From: M3007 sp964621185 | Lineage (GTDB): Bacteria; Bacteroidota; Bacteroidia; Chitinophagales; Saprospiraceae | DNA length: 64,000 bases | Assembly (NCBI GenBank): GCA_964621185.1 | Contig: CAZULM010000006.1 | Coordinates: 1-64,000 of the forward strand | Direction of reading: 5' to 3' | Shown here: positions 34,439-43,733 of the stretch, piece after piece | Numbering within the stretch: the stretch's first letter is position 1 | Layout of the letters: every line of letters begins with the position of its first letter | Position numbers and translations under genes: made by a program | Notes under the pieces: generated by a model | Seen by the model: only the letters and a program-made list of their open reading frames with translations | The model's database searches: none | What the model was told of the DNA's origin: nothing

Positions 34439-35610
34439 ACCTTATTGATCACCGAACACGCAAAGTAAATCTCTTCCGCTGAAATGGTCAGCGGCGGCGC
34501 GATCCGCAGGCTGCGGTCGTTGAACAAGAACCAATCGGTGATTACTCCCTGTTGGAGGCAGTGCCGGATGGCTTTTTGCACCAAAGCCGCATTGCCGAAA
34601 TCGAGGGCCAGCCATAAACCCGCGCTGCGTATTTCTTTGATGGCGGGGTGGGTAAGGAGTTTTTTGAAAAGCGCTTCTTTTGCCGGTACCTGTTGCATCA
34701 AATCGCCTTGGAGCAATACCTTGAGGGTTGCCAGCCCCGCCGCCGCGCATACCGGATGCCCGCCGAAGGTCGTGATATGCCCCAGCACCGGATTGTGTGT
34801 GAGCAATTGCATCAATTCGCGGCGGGCAACAAAAGCGCCCAAGGGCATGCCGCCGCCAAAGCCTTTGGCGAGCAACAGGATATCTGGCACGATGCCGTAA
34901 TGTTCAAAAGCAAAGAGGCGGCCCGTGCGGCCCATCCCCGCCTGTATCTCGTCGAGTATGAGCAATGCACCCGTTTCGTCGCAGCGTTTTCGCAGCGCCT
35001 GGAGCCATGCTGCCTGCGGCGGATAGATGCCCGCTTCGCCTTGTACTGTTTCCACGACCACTGCTGCCACCCGCTCGTCGATCAGGGCCAGGTCGTCCGT
35101 ATTGTTGAATTCAATGTGTTTGATGCCTGGGAGCAAGGGCATAAAAGCCTGGGTAAAATAATCGGGGCACATCAGGCTGGCAGCGCCCTGGGTGCTGCCG
35201 TGGTAGGCATTTTTGCAGGCGACAAAATGGGGGCGGTTGGTAGCGCGCTTGGCGAGTTTCATGGCGCCTTCAGTGGCTTCTGTGCCCGAATTGACGAAGT
35301 ACACAGCATCCAGGCCTGGGAGGTTATCGGCGAGCAATGCCGCGAGCTGCACCTGAGGGGCCAATACGTATTCGCCATAGACAAGGGTATGCCAGTATGT
35401 ATCAACTTGCTGTTGCACGGCAGCTTGCACGGCAGGGTGCCGGTGCCCCAATACGCTGGGGCCGATGCCGGCGATCAGGTCCAGGTAACGCTTCCCATCG
35501 CGGTCGGTGAGCCAGCACGCTTCGGCAGCCGCGATTTCTAAGCCCATAGGCGCGGGGGAAGTTTGGGCAACATGTTGCAGGAAAAGCCCGCGTTGGGAAA
35601 TATTATCCAT
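34429..35610 (-). CDS. Class III PLP-dependent aminotransferase
   Basis: A 393-residue protein beginning at the ATG at 35610 (MDNISQRGLFLQHVAQTSPAPMGLEI). It has the class III features: DLIAGIGPSVLGHRHPAV, VNSGTEATEGAMKLAKR, YHGSTQG, LILDEIQAGMGRTG and the PLP lysine K249 in LLAKGFGGGMPLGAF. The family includes acetylornithine, succinylornithine, 4-aminobutyrate and similar aminotransferases; no neighbour of arginine or lysine metabolism is present, so the substrate stays open. It is divergent from the CBS gene and its 3' end overlaps the universal stress remnant. Confidence 0.9.
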   Translation of the reverse strand: MDNISQRGLFLQHVAQTSPAPMGLEIAAAEACWLTDRDGKRYLDLIAGIGPSVLGHRHPAVQAAVQQQVDTYWHTLVYGEYVLAPQVQLAALLADNLPGLDAVYFVNSGTEATEGAMKLAKRATNRPHFVACKNAYHGSTQGAASLMCPDYFTQAFMPLLPGIKHIEFNNTDDLALIDERVAAVVVETVQGEAGIYPPQAAWLQALRKRCDETGALLILDEIQAGMGRTGRLFAFEHYGIVPDILLLAKGFGGGMPLGAFVARRELMQLLTHNPVLGHITTFGGHPVCAAAGLATLKVLLQGDLMQQVPAKEALFKKLLTHPAIKEIRSAGLWLALDFGNAALVQKAIRHCLQQGVITDWFLFNDRSLRIAPPLTISAEEIYFACSVINKVQP

Positions 35611-35684
35611 AATAGGCTGGATTTTAGGGCAAAAATCAGGCGCAGGAGCTTTATTATTGTCAAATTTGCTTATTTTAGGGATAA

Positions 35685-35692
35685 TAATTTTG
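35685..35692 (+). promoter_or_regulatory. Probable -7 box for the CBS-domain gene
   Basis: TAATTTTG matches TAnnTTTG; TTTG lies at 35665-35668, a 16-nt spacer, slightly short. It lies in the divergent gap between the aminotransferase and CBS genes. Confidence 0.5.
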
Positions 35693-35774
35693 AGCAGAAA
35701 GATTTTGCGGGCATATTTGCCCCCGAGGGGCAAAGAACAACATGCCCTGTAACTGTGTTAAGTCATTACAGAAT

Positions 35775-36437
35775 ATGACAGCGAAAACACTCATAGCACA
35801 CGATATTCCGGCGCTCTCGCTCCAGCAGACGGGTCGCGATGCCTTCCACCTGCTCAGCGACTACCACGTGAAGCACCTCCCGGTGGTGCACGACGACAAA
35901 TTGGTCGGCATACTTTCCGAAGAAGATGTCTTCAACCACAAGCTCTACGAACCCATTAGCGCCTATGATTTTTCGCTGTTGGGCCGCGCCGCTGTTTTAG
36001 AGCACGAGCATGTTTTCGCCGTGATGCGCCTGATGGGCGATATGCGGCTCACCGTAATCCCGGTTGTGGATGTTGCGGGCAATTACCTGGGGCTTGTCTC
36101 CCAAAACGACTTGCTGCGGCATTTCGCCCAAACAGCTTCGTTTACCGAGCAGGGCGCCGTGCTGGTGCTGCAAATGCCGCGCCGCGATTATTCTTTGAGC
36201 ACCATAACGCATATCGTAGAGGACGAAAACGTAAAGGTTTTGAGCGCCTTTGTGACCTCTGTTGCCGACCCTGATTTTGTAGAATTGACCCTGAAACTGG
36301 ACAGCGCCGACCTTGCCAGGGTAATTGCCTCCCTGGAAAGGCACGAGTATGATGTGAAAGAAAGCTTTGGGGAATTGGGACGGAGCGACTTTATGCGGGA
36401 GCGCTACGATGCCCTGATGCACTACCTCAATCTGTAG
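35775..36437 (+). CDS. CBS domain pair protein
   Basis: A 220-residue cytoplasmic protein starting at the ATG at 35775 (MTAKTLIAHDIPALSLQQTG); 11 further open codons upstream are unlikely to be used. Two CBS motifs are visible: AFHLLSDYHVKHLPVVHDDKLVGILSEEDV and VMRLMGDMRLTVIPVVDVAGNYLGLVSQNDLL. A C-terminal ~80-residue ACT-like part follows (RDYSLSTITHIVEDENVKVLSAFVT). CBS pairs bind adenine nucleotides and act as energy sensors; the partner is unknown. AcuB-like annotation is common for this layout. Confidence 0.85.
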   Translation: MTAKTLIAHDIPALSLQQTGRDAFHLLSDYHVKHLPVVHDDKLVGILSEEDVFNHKLYEPISAYDFSLLGRAAVLEHEHVFAVMRLMGDMRLTVIPVVDVAGNYLGLVSQNDLLRHFAQTASFTEQGAVLVLQMPRRDYSLSTITHIVEDENVKVLSAFVTSVADPDFVELTLKLDSADLARVIASLERHEYDVKESFGELGRSDFMRERYDALMHYLNL

Positions 36438-36596
36438 CTTGCGGCTTCAAAGCCATTCCCCCCGCATATTCCATATTTGTAAAATTGCGTCAATTGCCAA
36501 ATTACCAAGGGAAAATCCCTGTGGTGCCGATTCTTTTTTGGAAATTTGGCAATTCAAAAACATGTAAAAAAAACTGTTAACCAAACTCAATTACTC

Positions 36597-39566
36597 ATGA
36601 CTAAAATAATACCGATCAAGAATCTGATGGCACTGCTCTTTCTGTTTGCAGGCCTCCAGACGTCTATCGCCCAAGCCGTGTTCTGGAGCGAGACGTTTAG
36701 CAGCCAAAGCGCATTCGATGCCTGGTCAGCTGGCAGTACCGGCGCTGGCGCCGAAGTTTGGAACTGGAGCAAGGATGCTGGCAACGCTATGGGCTTCAAT
36801 GCCCCTCCTGCATCGTTCAACGCACCGTCGGCAGACGACGGCTTTGCCTTTTTCAACTCCGATGCCAACGGCAGCGGAAACGTGCACGATGTTACCCTGA
36901 CCTCAACCGTCATCAACTGCGCTTCGCACACTGCTGTGGGCATCCGCTTTCACAGCCAATTTGCCGATTTTCAAGGCTCTACCGCCCAAGTGCGCGTCAG
37001 CACCGACGGGGGAACTTCCTGGACGGCTTACGACATATTTGACGACCAACCTTCGTACAGCTTCAACCAGCCCCAGCTTGTTCCTGCCGATATCCTGACC
37101 GAAATGGCGCTGCCCGCAGCCAACGGGCAGGCAACGGTATGGATACAGTTCCGCTGGGAAGGCGACTGGGAATACGGGTGGAAACTTGACGACATCGAGC
37201 TGTACGATTACTTGGCGCCACAAGTTCAGGTGACCTTTCGGGTCAACATGGCCTTACAAACCATTGACCCTGGCGGCGCAAAACTTGCGGGATCCTTCAA
37301 TGGCTGGTCGGATGAACAGATGACCAATATCGGCAACAATATCTGGAGCATTACCAAAACCCTGGATGCCGGCACTACCTATCAATACAAGTTTAAAAAC
37401 GGGCCTGGAGGCTGGGAACAGGTGCAAGCCGCGTGCGGCGTGGATGATGGCTTCGGCGGGTTGAACCGCTTCATCAACCCTACGGAGGATGTCACCCTCT
37501 CCACGGTTTGTTTTGGCTCCTGCGACCCATGCATCTTGCCTTGCAACTTAAACCCCGACGCCCTCATCTGCGACAATTTCGACAGCTACAGCACGACCTT
37601 GAAACTGGGCCCGCAAGCTACCTGGTGGACTACCTGGAGCGGCACGGAAGGCGGCGCGGAAGATGGCATCGTCACCACGGAGCAAGCCAAATCGCCTACC
37701 AAGTCGTTCAAAATCATCAGCACAGCCACCAATGGAGGCCCGCAAGACGTGATGCTGCACCTGGGCAACCGCACGACCGGGCATTACGAGCTCAAGTGGC
37801 AAATGTACATTCCAGTAGGCAGGAACGGTTATTACAACATTCAAAACGTGATGCCCATCGGTGCCGGCGACTGGAACCTCGACGTGTATTTTGACAATGC
37901 AAGTGCTGGCCGCGTCCTGATCGGCAGCGGCCCCACCCTCACCACTTTCACCTATCCAAATGGCCAATGGTTTGAGGTGAAGCACAAAATCGACCTCGAC
38001 AACAATTTGCTCACGCTTTGGATCAACGGCAACTTTGTGTACAAAATGCCATACGCCAAGAACTTGGGCGGGATCGACTTTTATGGCGCCAACAACATCA
38101 ACACCTATTATATCGACGATGTGGAGTTCGTAAAGCTTCCACCAGTAGTGTACAACGTTGACGTGTGCGATGCCGCCATAGATATTTACAGCTATTTCGG
38201 CGCCCCGGCCGGGGTGCCACAAACAACCGGGCTTTATGACAATACCAATGCCACAGTAGCCCCTACCGACCCTGAGGTGACTTGCTGGGGCGAAGGCACA
38301 CCTGATATTGTCGATGGGTCTATGTGGTACACTTTCATCGGCGACGGCAATGAATACCATATCGAAACAGTGCCCTGTAATGCGACCAATTACATCAATT
38401 ATGGCACACCTGGCGATGAAGGAGACACACAGATGCTGATCTATGCCGGCGACAACTGCAGCGACTTGACTGAGGTAGCCTGCAACGACGACCTGCACCC
38501 ATCGGGTGTCCCCGACTGGCGCGCAGGGCTCGACCTGCAAACCGTGAAAGGGCAGAATTATTTCATGCTCATCGATGGCTTCAACTCGTTTGGAACAATT
38601 GCCAAAGGACAGTTCTGCATCGAGATCACGCGTGTGCCCAACGTGCCCTGCACAGCAGCGGCAGTTGGCTCCTACAACGTTCCACATCCTTACCTGTGCT
38701 TCAACGGGCAGCTCTCTGGCCTGATAAAAATTGACACTTCCAGCTTTGTACTACCGGATGTAGGGCTTGCTTATGGTATGGCTTGGGCGTTCACCTCGGC
38801 GCCACTGCCTCCAAATACGTGGCCTTCAACGGTTGCCGGCTATGCTGCCCGCACGCCGTTCTTGACCACACCGTTTTCGCCTCCTTATGTGAACAATGGC
38901 AGCATCCCCTACAACCTGTATTATGTGACACCGGTAGTGTTGGGCGGCGGCACTTTGATCAACCCAAACCTGACACCCAACCCTTATGTCTTTGAAAACA
39001 TCGATGTGACAAACGCTTGCTTCTTTGTGGGCAACTCGGTACCCATCTATATATTGCCTACCTTGACCAATATTACTGCGACGGTAGTTGCGGGCAACGG
39101 ATCGGCCAACCTGACACCGGGCGGTGGCATGGGAGCACTCTTGTCCGATGACTCCTTCTACCGCTATGCCTGGAGCAACGGCGCCACCACGCAAGACATT
39201 TCGGGGGTAGCCACCGGGACTTATACCTGTACCGTGACCGATGTGAGCGGCTGCGCGCTGCAAAAGATCGTGACCGTACAAATTACCACGGTCGGCACTG
39301 CAGATCCGGCGACAGTTCAATTGTTCACTGTAAGCCCGAACCCAACTTCGGGCAACCTGAACATCAACCTGGCATTGGCTGACGTAGCAGATGTGCGCCT
39401 TGAGGTGCTGAACATGCTTGGCCAAACGCTGCTGAGCCAAAATATTGGAAGGACGGCGTTGCTGAGCCACCCACTGGAGCTCGGCAACCTGGCACAGGGC
39501 ACTTACCTGCTGCGCGTCACCATCGATGGCGAAAGCGCCATCCGCCGGATCGTGCTGCAGCGATGA
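36597..39566 (+). CDS. Large multidomain T9SS-secreted protein
   Basis: A protein of about 989 residues starting at the ATG at 36597 (MTKIIPIKNLMALLFLFAGLQTSIAQ). In order: a choice-of-anchor/MAM-like lectin fold (residues ~30-200, WSETFSSQSAFDAWS), a glycogen-binding-like module (VTFRVNMALQTIDPGGAKLAGSFNGWS, ~205-305), a concanavalin-like region (LICDNFDSYSTTLKLG ... INTYYIDDVEFVK, ~325-515), a pre-peptidase-like domain (MWYTFIGDGNEYHIETV), an Ig-like repeat, and the T9SS type A tail (FTVSPNPTSGNLNI ... GTYLLRVTIDG). No catalytic residues are evident; carbohydrate adhesion is a reasonable guess. Confidence 0.85.
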   Translation: MTKIIPIKNLMALLFLFAGLQTSIAQAVFWSETFSSQSAFDAWSAGSTGAGAEVWNWSKDAGNAMGFNAPPASFNAPSADDGFAFFNSDANGSGNVHDVTLTSTVINCASHTAVGIRFHSQFADFQGSTAQVRVSTDGGTSWTAYDIFDDQPSYSFNQPQLVPADILTEMALPAANGQATVWIQFRWEGDWEYGWKLDDIELYDYLAPQVQVTFRVNMALQTIDPGGAKLAGSFNGWSDEQMTNIGNNIWSITKTLDAGTTYQYKFKNGPGGWEQVQAACGVDDGFGGLNRFINPTEDVTLSTVCFGSCDPCILPCNLNPDALICDNFDSYSTTLKLGPQATWWTTWSGTEGGAEDGIVTTEQAKSPTKSFKIISTATNGGPQDVMLHLGNRTTGHYELKWQMYIPVGRNGYYNIQNVMPIGAGDWNLDVYFDNASAGRVLIGSGPTLTTFTYPNGQWFEVKHKIDLDNNLLTLWINGNFVYKMPYAKNLGGIDFYGANNINTYYIDDVEFVKLPPVVYNVDVCDAAIDIYSYFGAPAGVPQTTGLYDNTNATVAPTDPEVTCWGEGTPDIVDGSMWYTFIGDGNEYHIETVPCNATNYINYGTPGDEGDTQMLIYAGDNCSDLTEVACNDDLHPSGVPDWRAGLDLQTVKGQNYFMLIDGFNSFGTIAKGQFCIEITRVPNVPCTAAAVGSYNVPHPYLCFNGQLSGLIKIDTSSFVLPDVGLAYGMAWAFTSAPLPPNTWPSTVAGYAARTPFLTTPFSPPYVNNGSIPYNLYYVTPVVLGGGTLINPNLTPNPYVFENIDVTNACFFVGNSVPIYILPTLTNITATVVAGNGSANLTPGGGMGALLSDDSFYRYAWSNGATTQDISGVATGTYTCTVTDVSGCALQKIVTVQITTVGTADPATVQLFTVSPNPTSGNLNINLALADVADVRLEVLNMLGQTLLSQNIGRTALLSHPLELGNLAQGTYLLRVTIDGESAIRRIVLQR

Positions 39567-39706
39567 CGTTATGATGCCTAAAGGGCAATCCAGCATCGCA
39601 GAGGCTGTGATTTCTTGTTGCGCTGGAATTCCATTCCAAGCAGCCTGAAGTTGCAGCCTCTTTTTTATCTTGTCATCCGATAACTGCGCTGACGAAAACC
39701 TGTACA

Positions 39707-42190
39707 ATGAAAAATATCTTCGCCTCCTTCACAATACTTGCCGCCGCAACTGCAGGCCTTATTATTTTCAGGCAAATGGGCAATGCCCCGCAAAACGAAT
39801 TGAAGCCCAACGACTACCTCTGGGCGCAGCGTGTGTACCCCTACCAAAGCGTCCATTCTTCGGCCTATTACGCAGCGCTGGAATATGCTTCCGAACAAGC
39901 TTCGTCAAGGGGCGGCGGGGCGCTGAACTGGGAACTGGCCGGCCCCACCAACGTGAGCGGTCGCATCACCGACCTGGCCATGCACGAAAGTGACATGCAG
40001 ACCATCTATGCCGCTACGGCATCGGGCGGCGTTTGGAAATCAACGGACGCAGGCGACAGCTGGGCGCCCATTTCCGATGCCTTGCCCAGTCTGAGCATCG
40101 GCGATATGGCCATAGACCCCTCCGACAAAAATGTGCTCTATTGCGGCACCGGGGAGACCAACGGCGGCGGCGGCTCGGTTACCTACGATGGCCTGGGCGT
40201 GTACAAAAGCAGCGATGGCGGCAGCACTTGGCAAGCTTCGGGGCTGACGGCAACGGGCAGCATCGGGCGCATCGAGGTTGACCCCAAGCGGCCCGAGCGC
40301 GTTTTCGTGGCTGCTATGGGCCACCTTTTTGGCAACAACCCGGAACGCGGCGTTTACCGCAGCAATGATGGCGGCAGCTCTTGGGAACAGGTGCTTTTTG
40401 TAAGCGATTCGGTCGGCGCAATCGACCTGGTTATCCACCCACAAAACACCGATACCTTGTTTGCCGTGAGCTGGGAGCGCATTCGCAGGCCCAATACCCG
40501 TGTTTATGGAGGCCCAGGCTCAGCGATTTGGCGCAGCACCGATGGCGGAGATACCTGGGCAAAGCTCAGCGGCGGGCTTCCCGCGGGCAGTACGGTGGGG
40601 CGCATGGGCATCGCCATTGCGCCTTCCGACCCAAGCGTGCTCTACGCCACCATTGCCCGCACCAATGGCGCCTTCGCCGGGGTTTACCGAAGCAATGACA
40701 ATGGCGATTCCTGGGCGCTGGTGCCAGGCAACGGAAACCCTGGCTACTCCTCTTTCGGTTGGTGGTTTGGGCAAATACGGGTACACCCGGAAAACTCCCA
40801 ACAGATTTACAACCTGGGCGTGGGCTGGAAGGAGAGCAGCGACGCGGGCGCTACATGGGCGGAAGCAAGCCCGTATCTTCACGCCGATTACCACGCATTT
40901 TATATCCATCCCGCCAACCCGGATTTTCAGGTGGTGGGCAACGATGGGGGTATTTTCCTGTCTGTCGATGGCGGCGCTACCTGGGAAGCCCGGCCAATAC
41001 CCAACACCCAGTTCTATACTTCCGAGATCGATTTTCAAAACCCGGTGCGCTTTTCGGGGGGCACCCAAGACAACGGCACCTGGGCCAGCATCGACGGCGG
41101 CATCGACAATTGGAAGCATATTTTGGGCGGCGACGGGTTTGTTACACTCGTCAACCCAAAAGACAACACCCTTTATTACGCCGAATCGCAGTATGGCGGG
41201 TTTTCTGGGAGCAACGGGGCCAGCGCACCCATGTCGGCGCGCTACAACTGGAACACGCCCTATATTTTTGACCCGAACAACCCCGACATCCTCTACTTCG
41301 GTGCGGAAAAGCTTTTCAAATCAATCGACAGGGGCTTGAACTGGACTGCCATCAGCGGCGACCTCAGCAATGGCAACAATGGCAGCGGGGGCGTGGTATA
41401 TGGCACCATCACCACCATTGCTGCCTCGCCTGTTGATTCAAACATCATTTTTGCCGGCACCGACGACGGCAACGTGTGGGTTACGCAAAACGGAGGCAGC
41501 AATTGGGTAAAAGTTTCTGAAAACCTCCCCAAGCGATGGGTCACGAGGGTCGTGGCTGATTTATGGGACGCTCAAACAGCGTATATCTGCCTTTCGGGCT
41601 TTAGGCACCATGAGGCCATGGCGCATGTTTACAAAACAAATGACCTGGGGCAAACCTGGTCAGGCGCTGCGGGAAACCTCCCCGATATTCCGGCAAATGA
41701 CCTCATCCTCGATCCACTCGATCCCGCACAGTGGTTCCTGGCTACCGATGTGGGCGTTTTTTTGACCAACGATGCCGGGGCCAGCTGGGCGCCCGTCAAC
41801 AACGGCCTGCCCAAAGTGCCGGTGCTAGACCTTAGCTTCCACGCGCCTACCCGCACCCTGGTAGCTGCTACCTATGGGAGGGCTATGCACAAAGCCAGTG
41901 TGCCGACGGTCAGCGGCCTTCAGGAGCGGGTGCCGCTCAACAGCATAAAGGTTGTTTCAAATCCAACCACGACAACATGGCAGCTCTCTTTTTTCACAGC
42001 AGATGCCCTGGATATCCGCCTTGATTTGTACAATTTGTCGGGGCAATATGTGCAGACAATGCATGTATCAGGCACAGGGCAACATTCGGTTTCTGTTGGT
42101 GCAGCATGGCTCCCCGCCGGAATTTATGTATTGCAAATGAGCGCGAAAGGGAAAAGCATGGCTTGCAAAAAATTGATAAAGGTGAAATAG
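39707..42190 (+). CDS. BNR/sortilin-type beta-propeller protein with T9SS tail
   Basis: An 827-residue protein. The start MKNIFASFTILAAATAGLIIF is a signal or anchor helix. The body has many SxDxGxxW bladed motifs, for example KSTDAGDSW, KSSDGGSTW, RSNDGGSSW, RSTDGGDTW, LSVDGGATW and TNDAGASW, as in VPS10/sortilin and exo-alpha-sialidase-like propellers. A T9SS type A tail ends the protein (LNSIKVVSNPTTTTWQLSFF ... AGIYVLQMSAKG). The sialidase catalytic Arg triad cannot be placed, so a binding role is safer than enzyme. It follows the previous T9SS gene by 140 nt. Confidence 0.87.
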   Translation: MKNIFASFTILAAATAGLIIFRQMGNAPQNELKPNDYLWAQRVYPYQSVHSSAYYAALEYASEQASSRGGGALNWELAGPTNVSGRITDLAMHESDMQTIYAATASGGVWKSTDAGDSWAPISDALPSLSIGDMAIDPSDKNVLYCGTGETNGGGGSVTYDGLGVYKSSDGGSTWQASGLTATGSIGRIEVDPKRPERVFVAAMGHLFGNNPERGVYRSNDGGSSWEQVLFVSDSVGAIDLVIHPQNTDTLFAVSWERIRRPNTRVYGGPGSAIWRSTDGGDTWAKLSGGLPAGSTVGRMGIAIAPSDPSVLYATIARTNGAFAGVYRSNDNGDSWALVPGNGNPGYSSFGWWFGQIRVHPENSQQIYNLGVGWKESSDAGATWAEASPYLHADYHAFYIHPANPDFQVVGNDGGIFLSVDGGATWEARPIPNTQFYTSEIDFQNPVRFSGGTQDNGTWASIDGGIDNWKHILGGDGFVTLVNPKDNTLYYAESQYGGFSGSNGASAPMSARYNWNTPYIFDPNNPDILYFGAEKLFKSIDRGLNWTAISGDLSNGNNGSGGVVYGTITTIAASPVDSNIIFAGTDDGNVWVTQNGGSNWVKVSENLPKRWVTRVVADLWDAQTAYICLSGFRHHEAMAHVYKTNDLGQTWSGAAGNLPDIPANDLILDPLDPAQWFLATDVGVFLTNDAGASWAPVNNGLPKVPVLDLSFHAPTRTLVAATYGRAMHKASVPTVSGLQERVPLNSIKVVSNPTTTTWQLSFFTADALDIRLDLYNLSGQYVQTMHVSGTGQHSVSVGAAWLPAGIYVLQMSAKGKSMACKKLIKVK

Positions 42191-42199
42191 CGTATAAAA

Positions 42200-42230
42200 A
42201 AAGCCCTTCGCCAGGCAGGCAAAGGGCTTT
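42200..42230. terminator. Intrinsic terminator between convergent genes
   Basis: AAAGCCCTT (42200-42208) pairs with AAGGGCTTT (42222-42230) over a 13-nt loop, with an A-run before and a T-run within the stem. It serves the propeller gene and probably the small leader-peptide gene from the other side. Confidence 0.8.
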
Positions 42231-42252
42231 ACAAGATAAGTGTGTTGTTTGT

Positions 42253-42462
42253 TCACAGCGGGATAGTACCGCCGAGGCTGTCGCGCAAATCAGAAAAGTC
42301 GCTGAGGGGCTTTTTGGTCTCTTTACCACCTTCTACGCGGTTCATCTCTGACTTTCCTAAGATCGTCAGGTCGGATTCAATGTCGTGAAGCGAGCGTTTT
42401 TTCTTGTCTTCTCCGACTGCGTTTGATGGATCGTCCTTTTTTTTGCCAAATGGAAAAATCAT
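42253..42462 (-). CDS. Candidate peptide precursor with double-glycine leader
   Basis: A 69-residue peptide with Lys/Asp-rich N-terminus (FGKKKDDPSNAVGEDKKKR), then a segment DLTILGKSEMNRVEGG that closely follows the pattern of Bacteroidota double-glycine leaders (L..L.K.EM..V.GG, TIGR04149-like). The Gly-Gly is at 45-46, leaving a core of 23 residues rich in Ser, Asp and Leu, without Cys. A good promoter lies 40 nt upstream. No radical-SAM enzyme, peptidase-ABC exporter or second precursor is nearby, so it would have to be processed by enzymes coded elsewhere. It may instead be an unrelated small protein; the leader match is by eye only. Confidence 0.65.
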   Translation of the reverse strand: MIFPFGKKKDDPSNAVGEDKKKRSLHDIESDLTILGKSEMNRVEGGKETKKPLSDFSDLRDSLGGTIPL

Positions 42463-42797
42463 GAGACTACTAAAGCTTTTGAATTGTGAGTAAAACTTTG
42501 GTCAAAGGTAGAGCGTTTTTGCAAATTGACAAGGGAACGGGTTAAAATTTAAGGGAACGGTCGTAAAAGTGTCATATGCCCCCAGATTCTTATGTTATCC
42601 ATCCCTTGCGCCTGCCTTCTCGTAAACCTAAAAACATTGTCTCAAAATTGCCACAACAACCATGCCGTAGGCACAAATATACGCGTGTTTTGCGGCCCTT
42701 TCCCCAAAAATACCGAATTCGTGTTAGCCGACGTTCCATATTTTTGGCAATTGCAGAACAGGCGCTATCTTGCTAACCCATTTAGCAGCCCAAAACG
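42463..42797. other. Intergenic gap, 335 bp
   Basis: A divergent gap between the leader-peptide gene and the nucleotidyltransferase gene. It contains the promoter at 42503-42532 and, near 42766, TATCTTGC, a one-mismatch match to the -7 consensus that could serve the rightward operon. Short open frames here show no family-like sequence and I see no further gene. Confidence 0.6.
42503..42532 (-). promoter_or_regulatory. Bacteroidota-type promoter of the leader-peptide gene
   Basis: On the minus strand TTG (42530-42532), a 19-nt spacer and TACCTTTG (42503-42510) fit the Bacteroidota consensus well. The same -7 octamer serves rpmH, ugd and the T9SS gene at 58922. It supports the small downstream frame as a real gene. 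Confidence 0.75.
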
Positions 42798-43733
42798 ATG
42801 ACCGCAACCTTAAATTCTGAAATAGAGTGTCCCGCAGAAAGGGCATTGTTGCACACATTGCTCTACTTCGAGATTTTTTCCTACCCCTTAACGGCAGAAG
42901 AAGCCTTTCATTATTGTGGGGAGCCTTGTGTTTCTGCACAAGAAGTAGGGGAAAAGTTGAAAAGCCTTGTGAACCAGGGACATGTGTTTCAGTTTGATGA
43001 TTTTTTTCAAACAAAAAACGATGCTGCTTGGGTGCTGGCCCGAGCGGCGTGCAACCGCCGTGCCGACCAATTTATGCCAATTGCCCACCGGCGCGCCAAG
43101 CTTATCAGCAATTTCCCCTTTGTTCGTGCTGTCTGCGTTTCTGGCTCGCTTTCCAAGCACAGCATGAGGGCCGACGGCGACATCGATTTCTTTGTCATAA
43201 CCGCCCCGGGCAGGCTTTGGCTGGCGCGCACCCTCCTGGTGCTTTTTAAAAAACTGTTTCTCTTCAATTCGCACAAATACTTCTGCGTCAATTATTTCAT
43301 TGACACAGATCATTTGGAGATCGAGGAAAAAAACCTGTTTACGGCCACGGAGTCGGTCACGTTGTTGCCGATGTATGGGCAGGCGGTTTTCGAAGCCTTT
43401 CGCGAAGCCAATACCTGGGCATGGGAGCGGTATCCCAATTTTCCAAAGCGATCGACTTTTGACATCCCCGATCATGCGCCAGGATGGTTGAAGCGCGTGC
43501 TTGAAGCCATGTTAAGCGGCCAACTCGGCACCTGGCTCGATGCGAAAGCGATGCGCCTTACTTTGGGTTACTGGAAAAAGAAGTTTAAGCATTTCGACAA
43601 GGACACATTTGGCATCGCACTCAAATCGCGGCGCTATGTGTCGAAGCACCATCCGCTGCATTTTCAGAAAAAGGTGCTGGAGGCGTATGAAGCGCTGGTG
43701 CGGGAACGGGACGAGAGGATGTCTCAGCGTTAA
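42798..43733 (+). CDS. Nucleotidyltransferase-domain protein
   Basis: A 311-residue protein. Residues ~10-80 form a winged-helix-like N-terminal part (LLHTLLYFEIFSYPLTAEEAFHY). Near residue 115 comes the nucleotidyltransferase signature VSGSLSKHSMRADGDIDFFVIT, with the GS and the paired Asp needed for metal and NTP binding. The C-terminal helical part is basic. It may add a nucleotide to a protein, RNA or small molecule; the substrate is unknown. Its stop codon shares one base with the start of pbpC (TAATG), so the two are translationally coupled. Confidence 0.78.
   Translation: MTATLNSEIECPAERALLHTLLYFEIFSYPLTAEEAFHYCGEPCVSAQEVGEKLKSLVNQGHVFQFDDFFQTKNDAAWVLARAACNRRADQFMPIAHRRAKLISNFPFVRAVCVSGSLSKHSMRADGDIDFFVITAPGRLWLARTLLVLFKKLFLFNSHKYFCVNYFIDTDHLEIEEKNLFTATESVTLLPMYGQAVFEAFREANTWAWERYPNFPKRSTFDIPDHAPGWLKRVLEAMLSGQLGTWLDAKAMRLTLGYWKKKFKHFDKDTFGIALKSRRYVSKHHPLHFQKKVLEAYEALVRERDERMSQR

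Noticed and set aside
42576..42801. Two short plus-strand frames (66 and 69 codons) upstream of the nucleotidyltransferase gene
   Set aside because: They overlap each other in different frames, lack family-like sequence and lie in a divergent promoter region.
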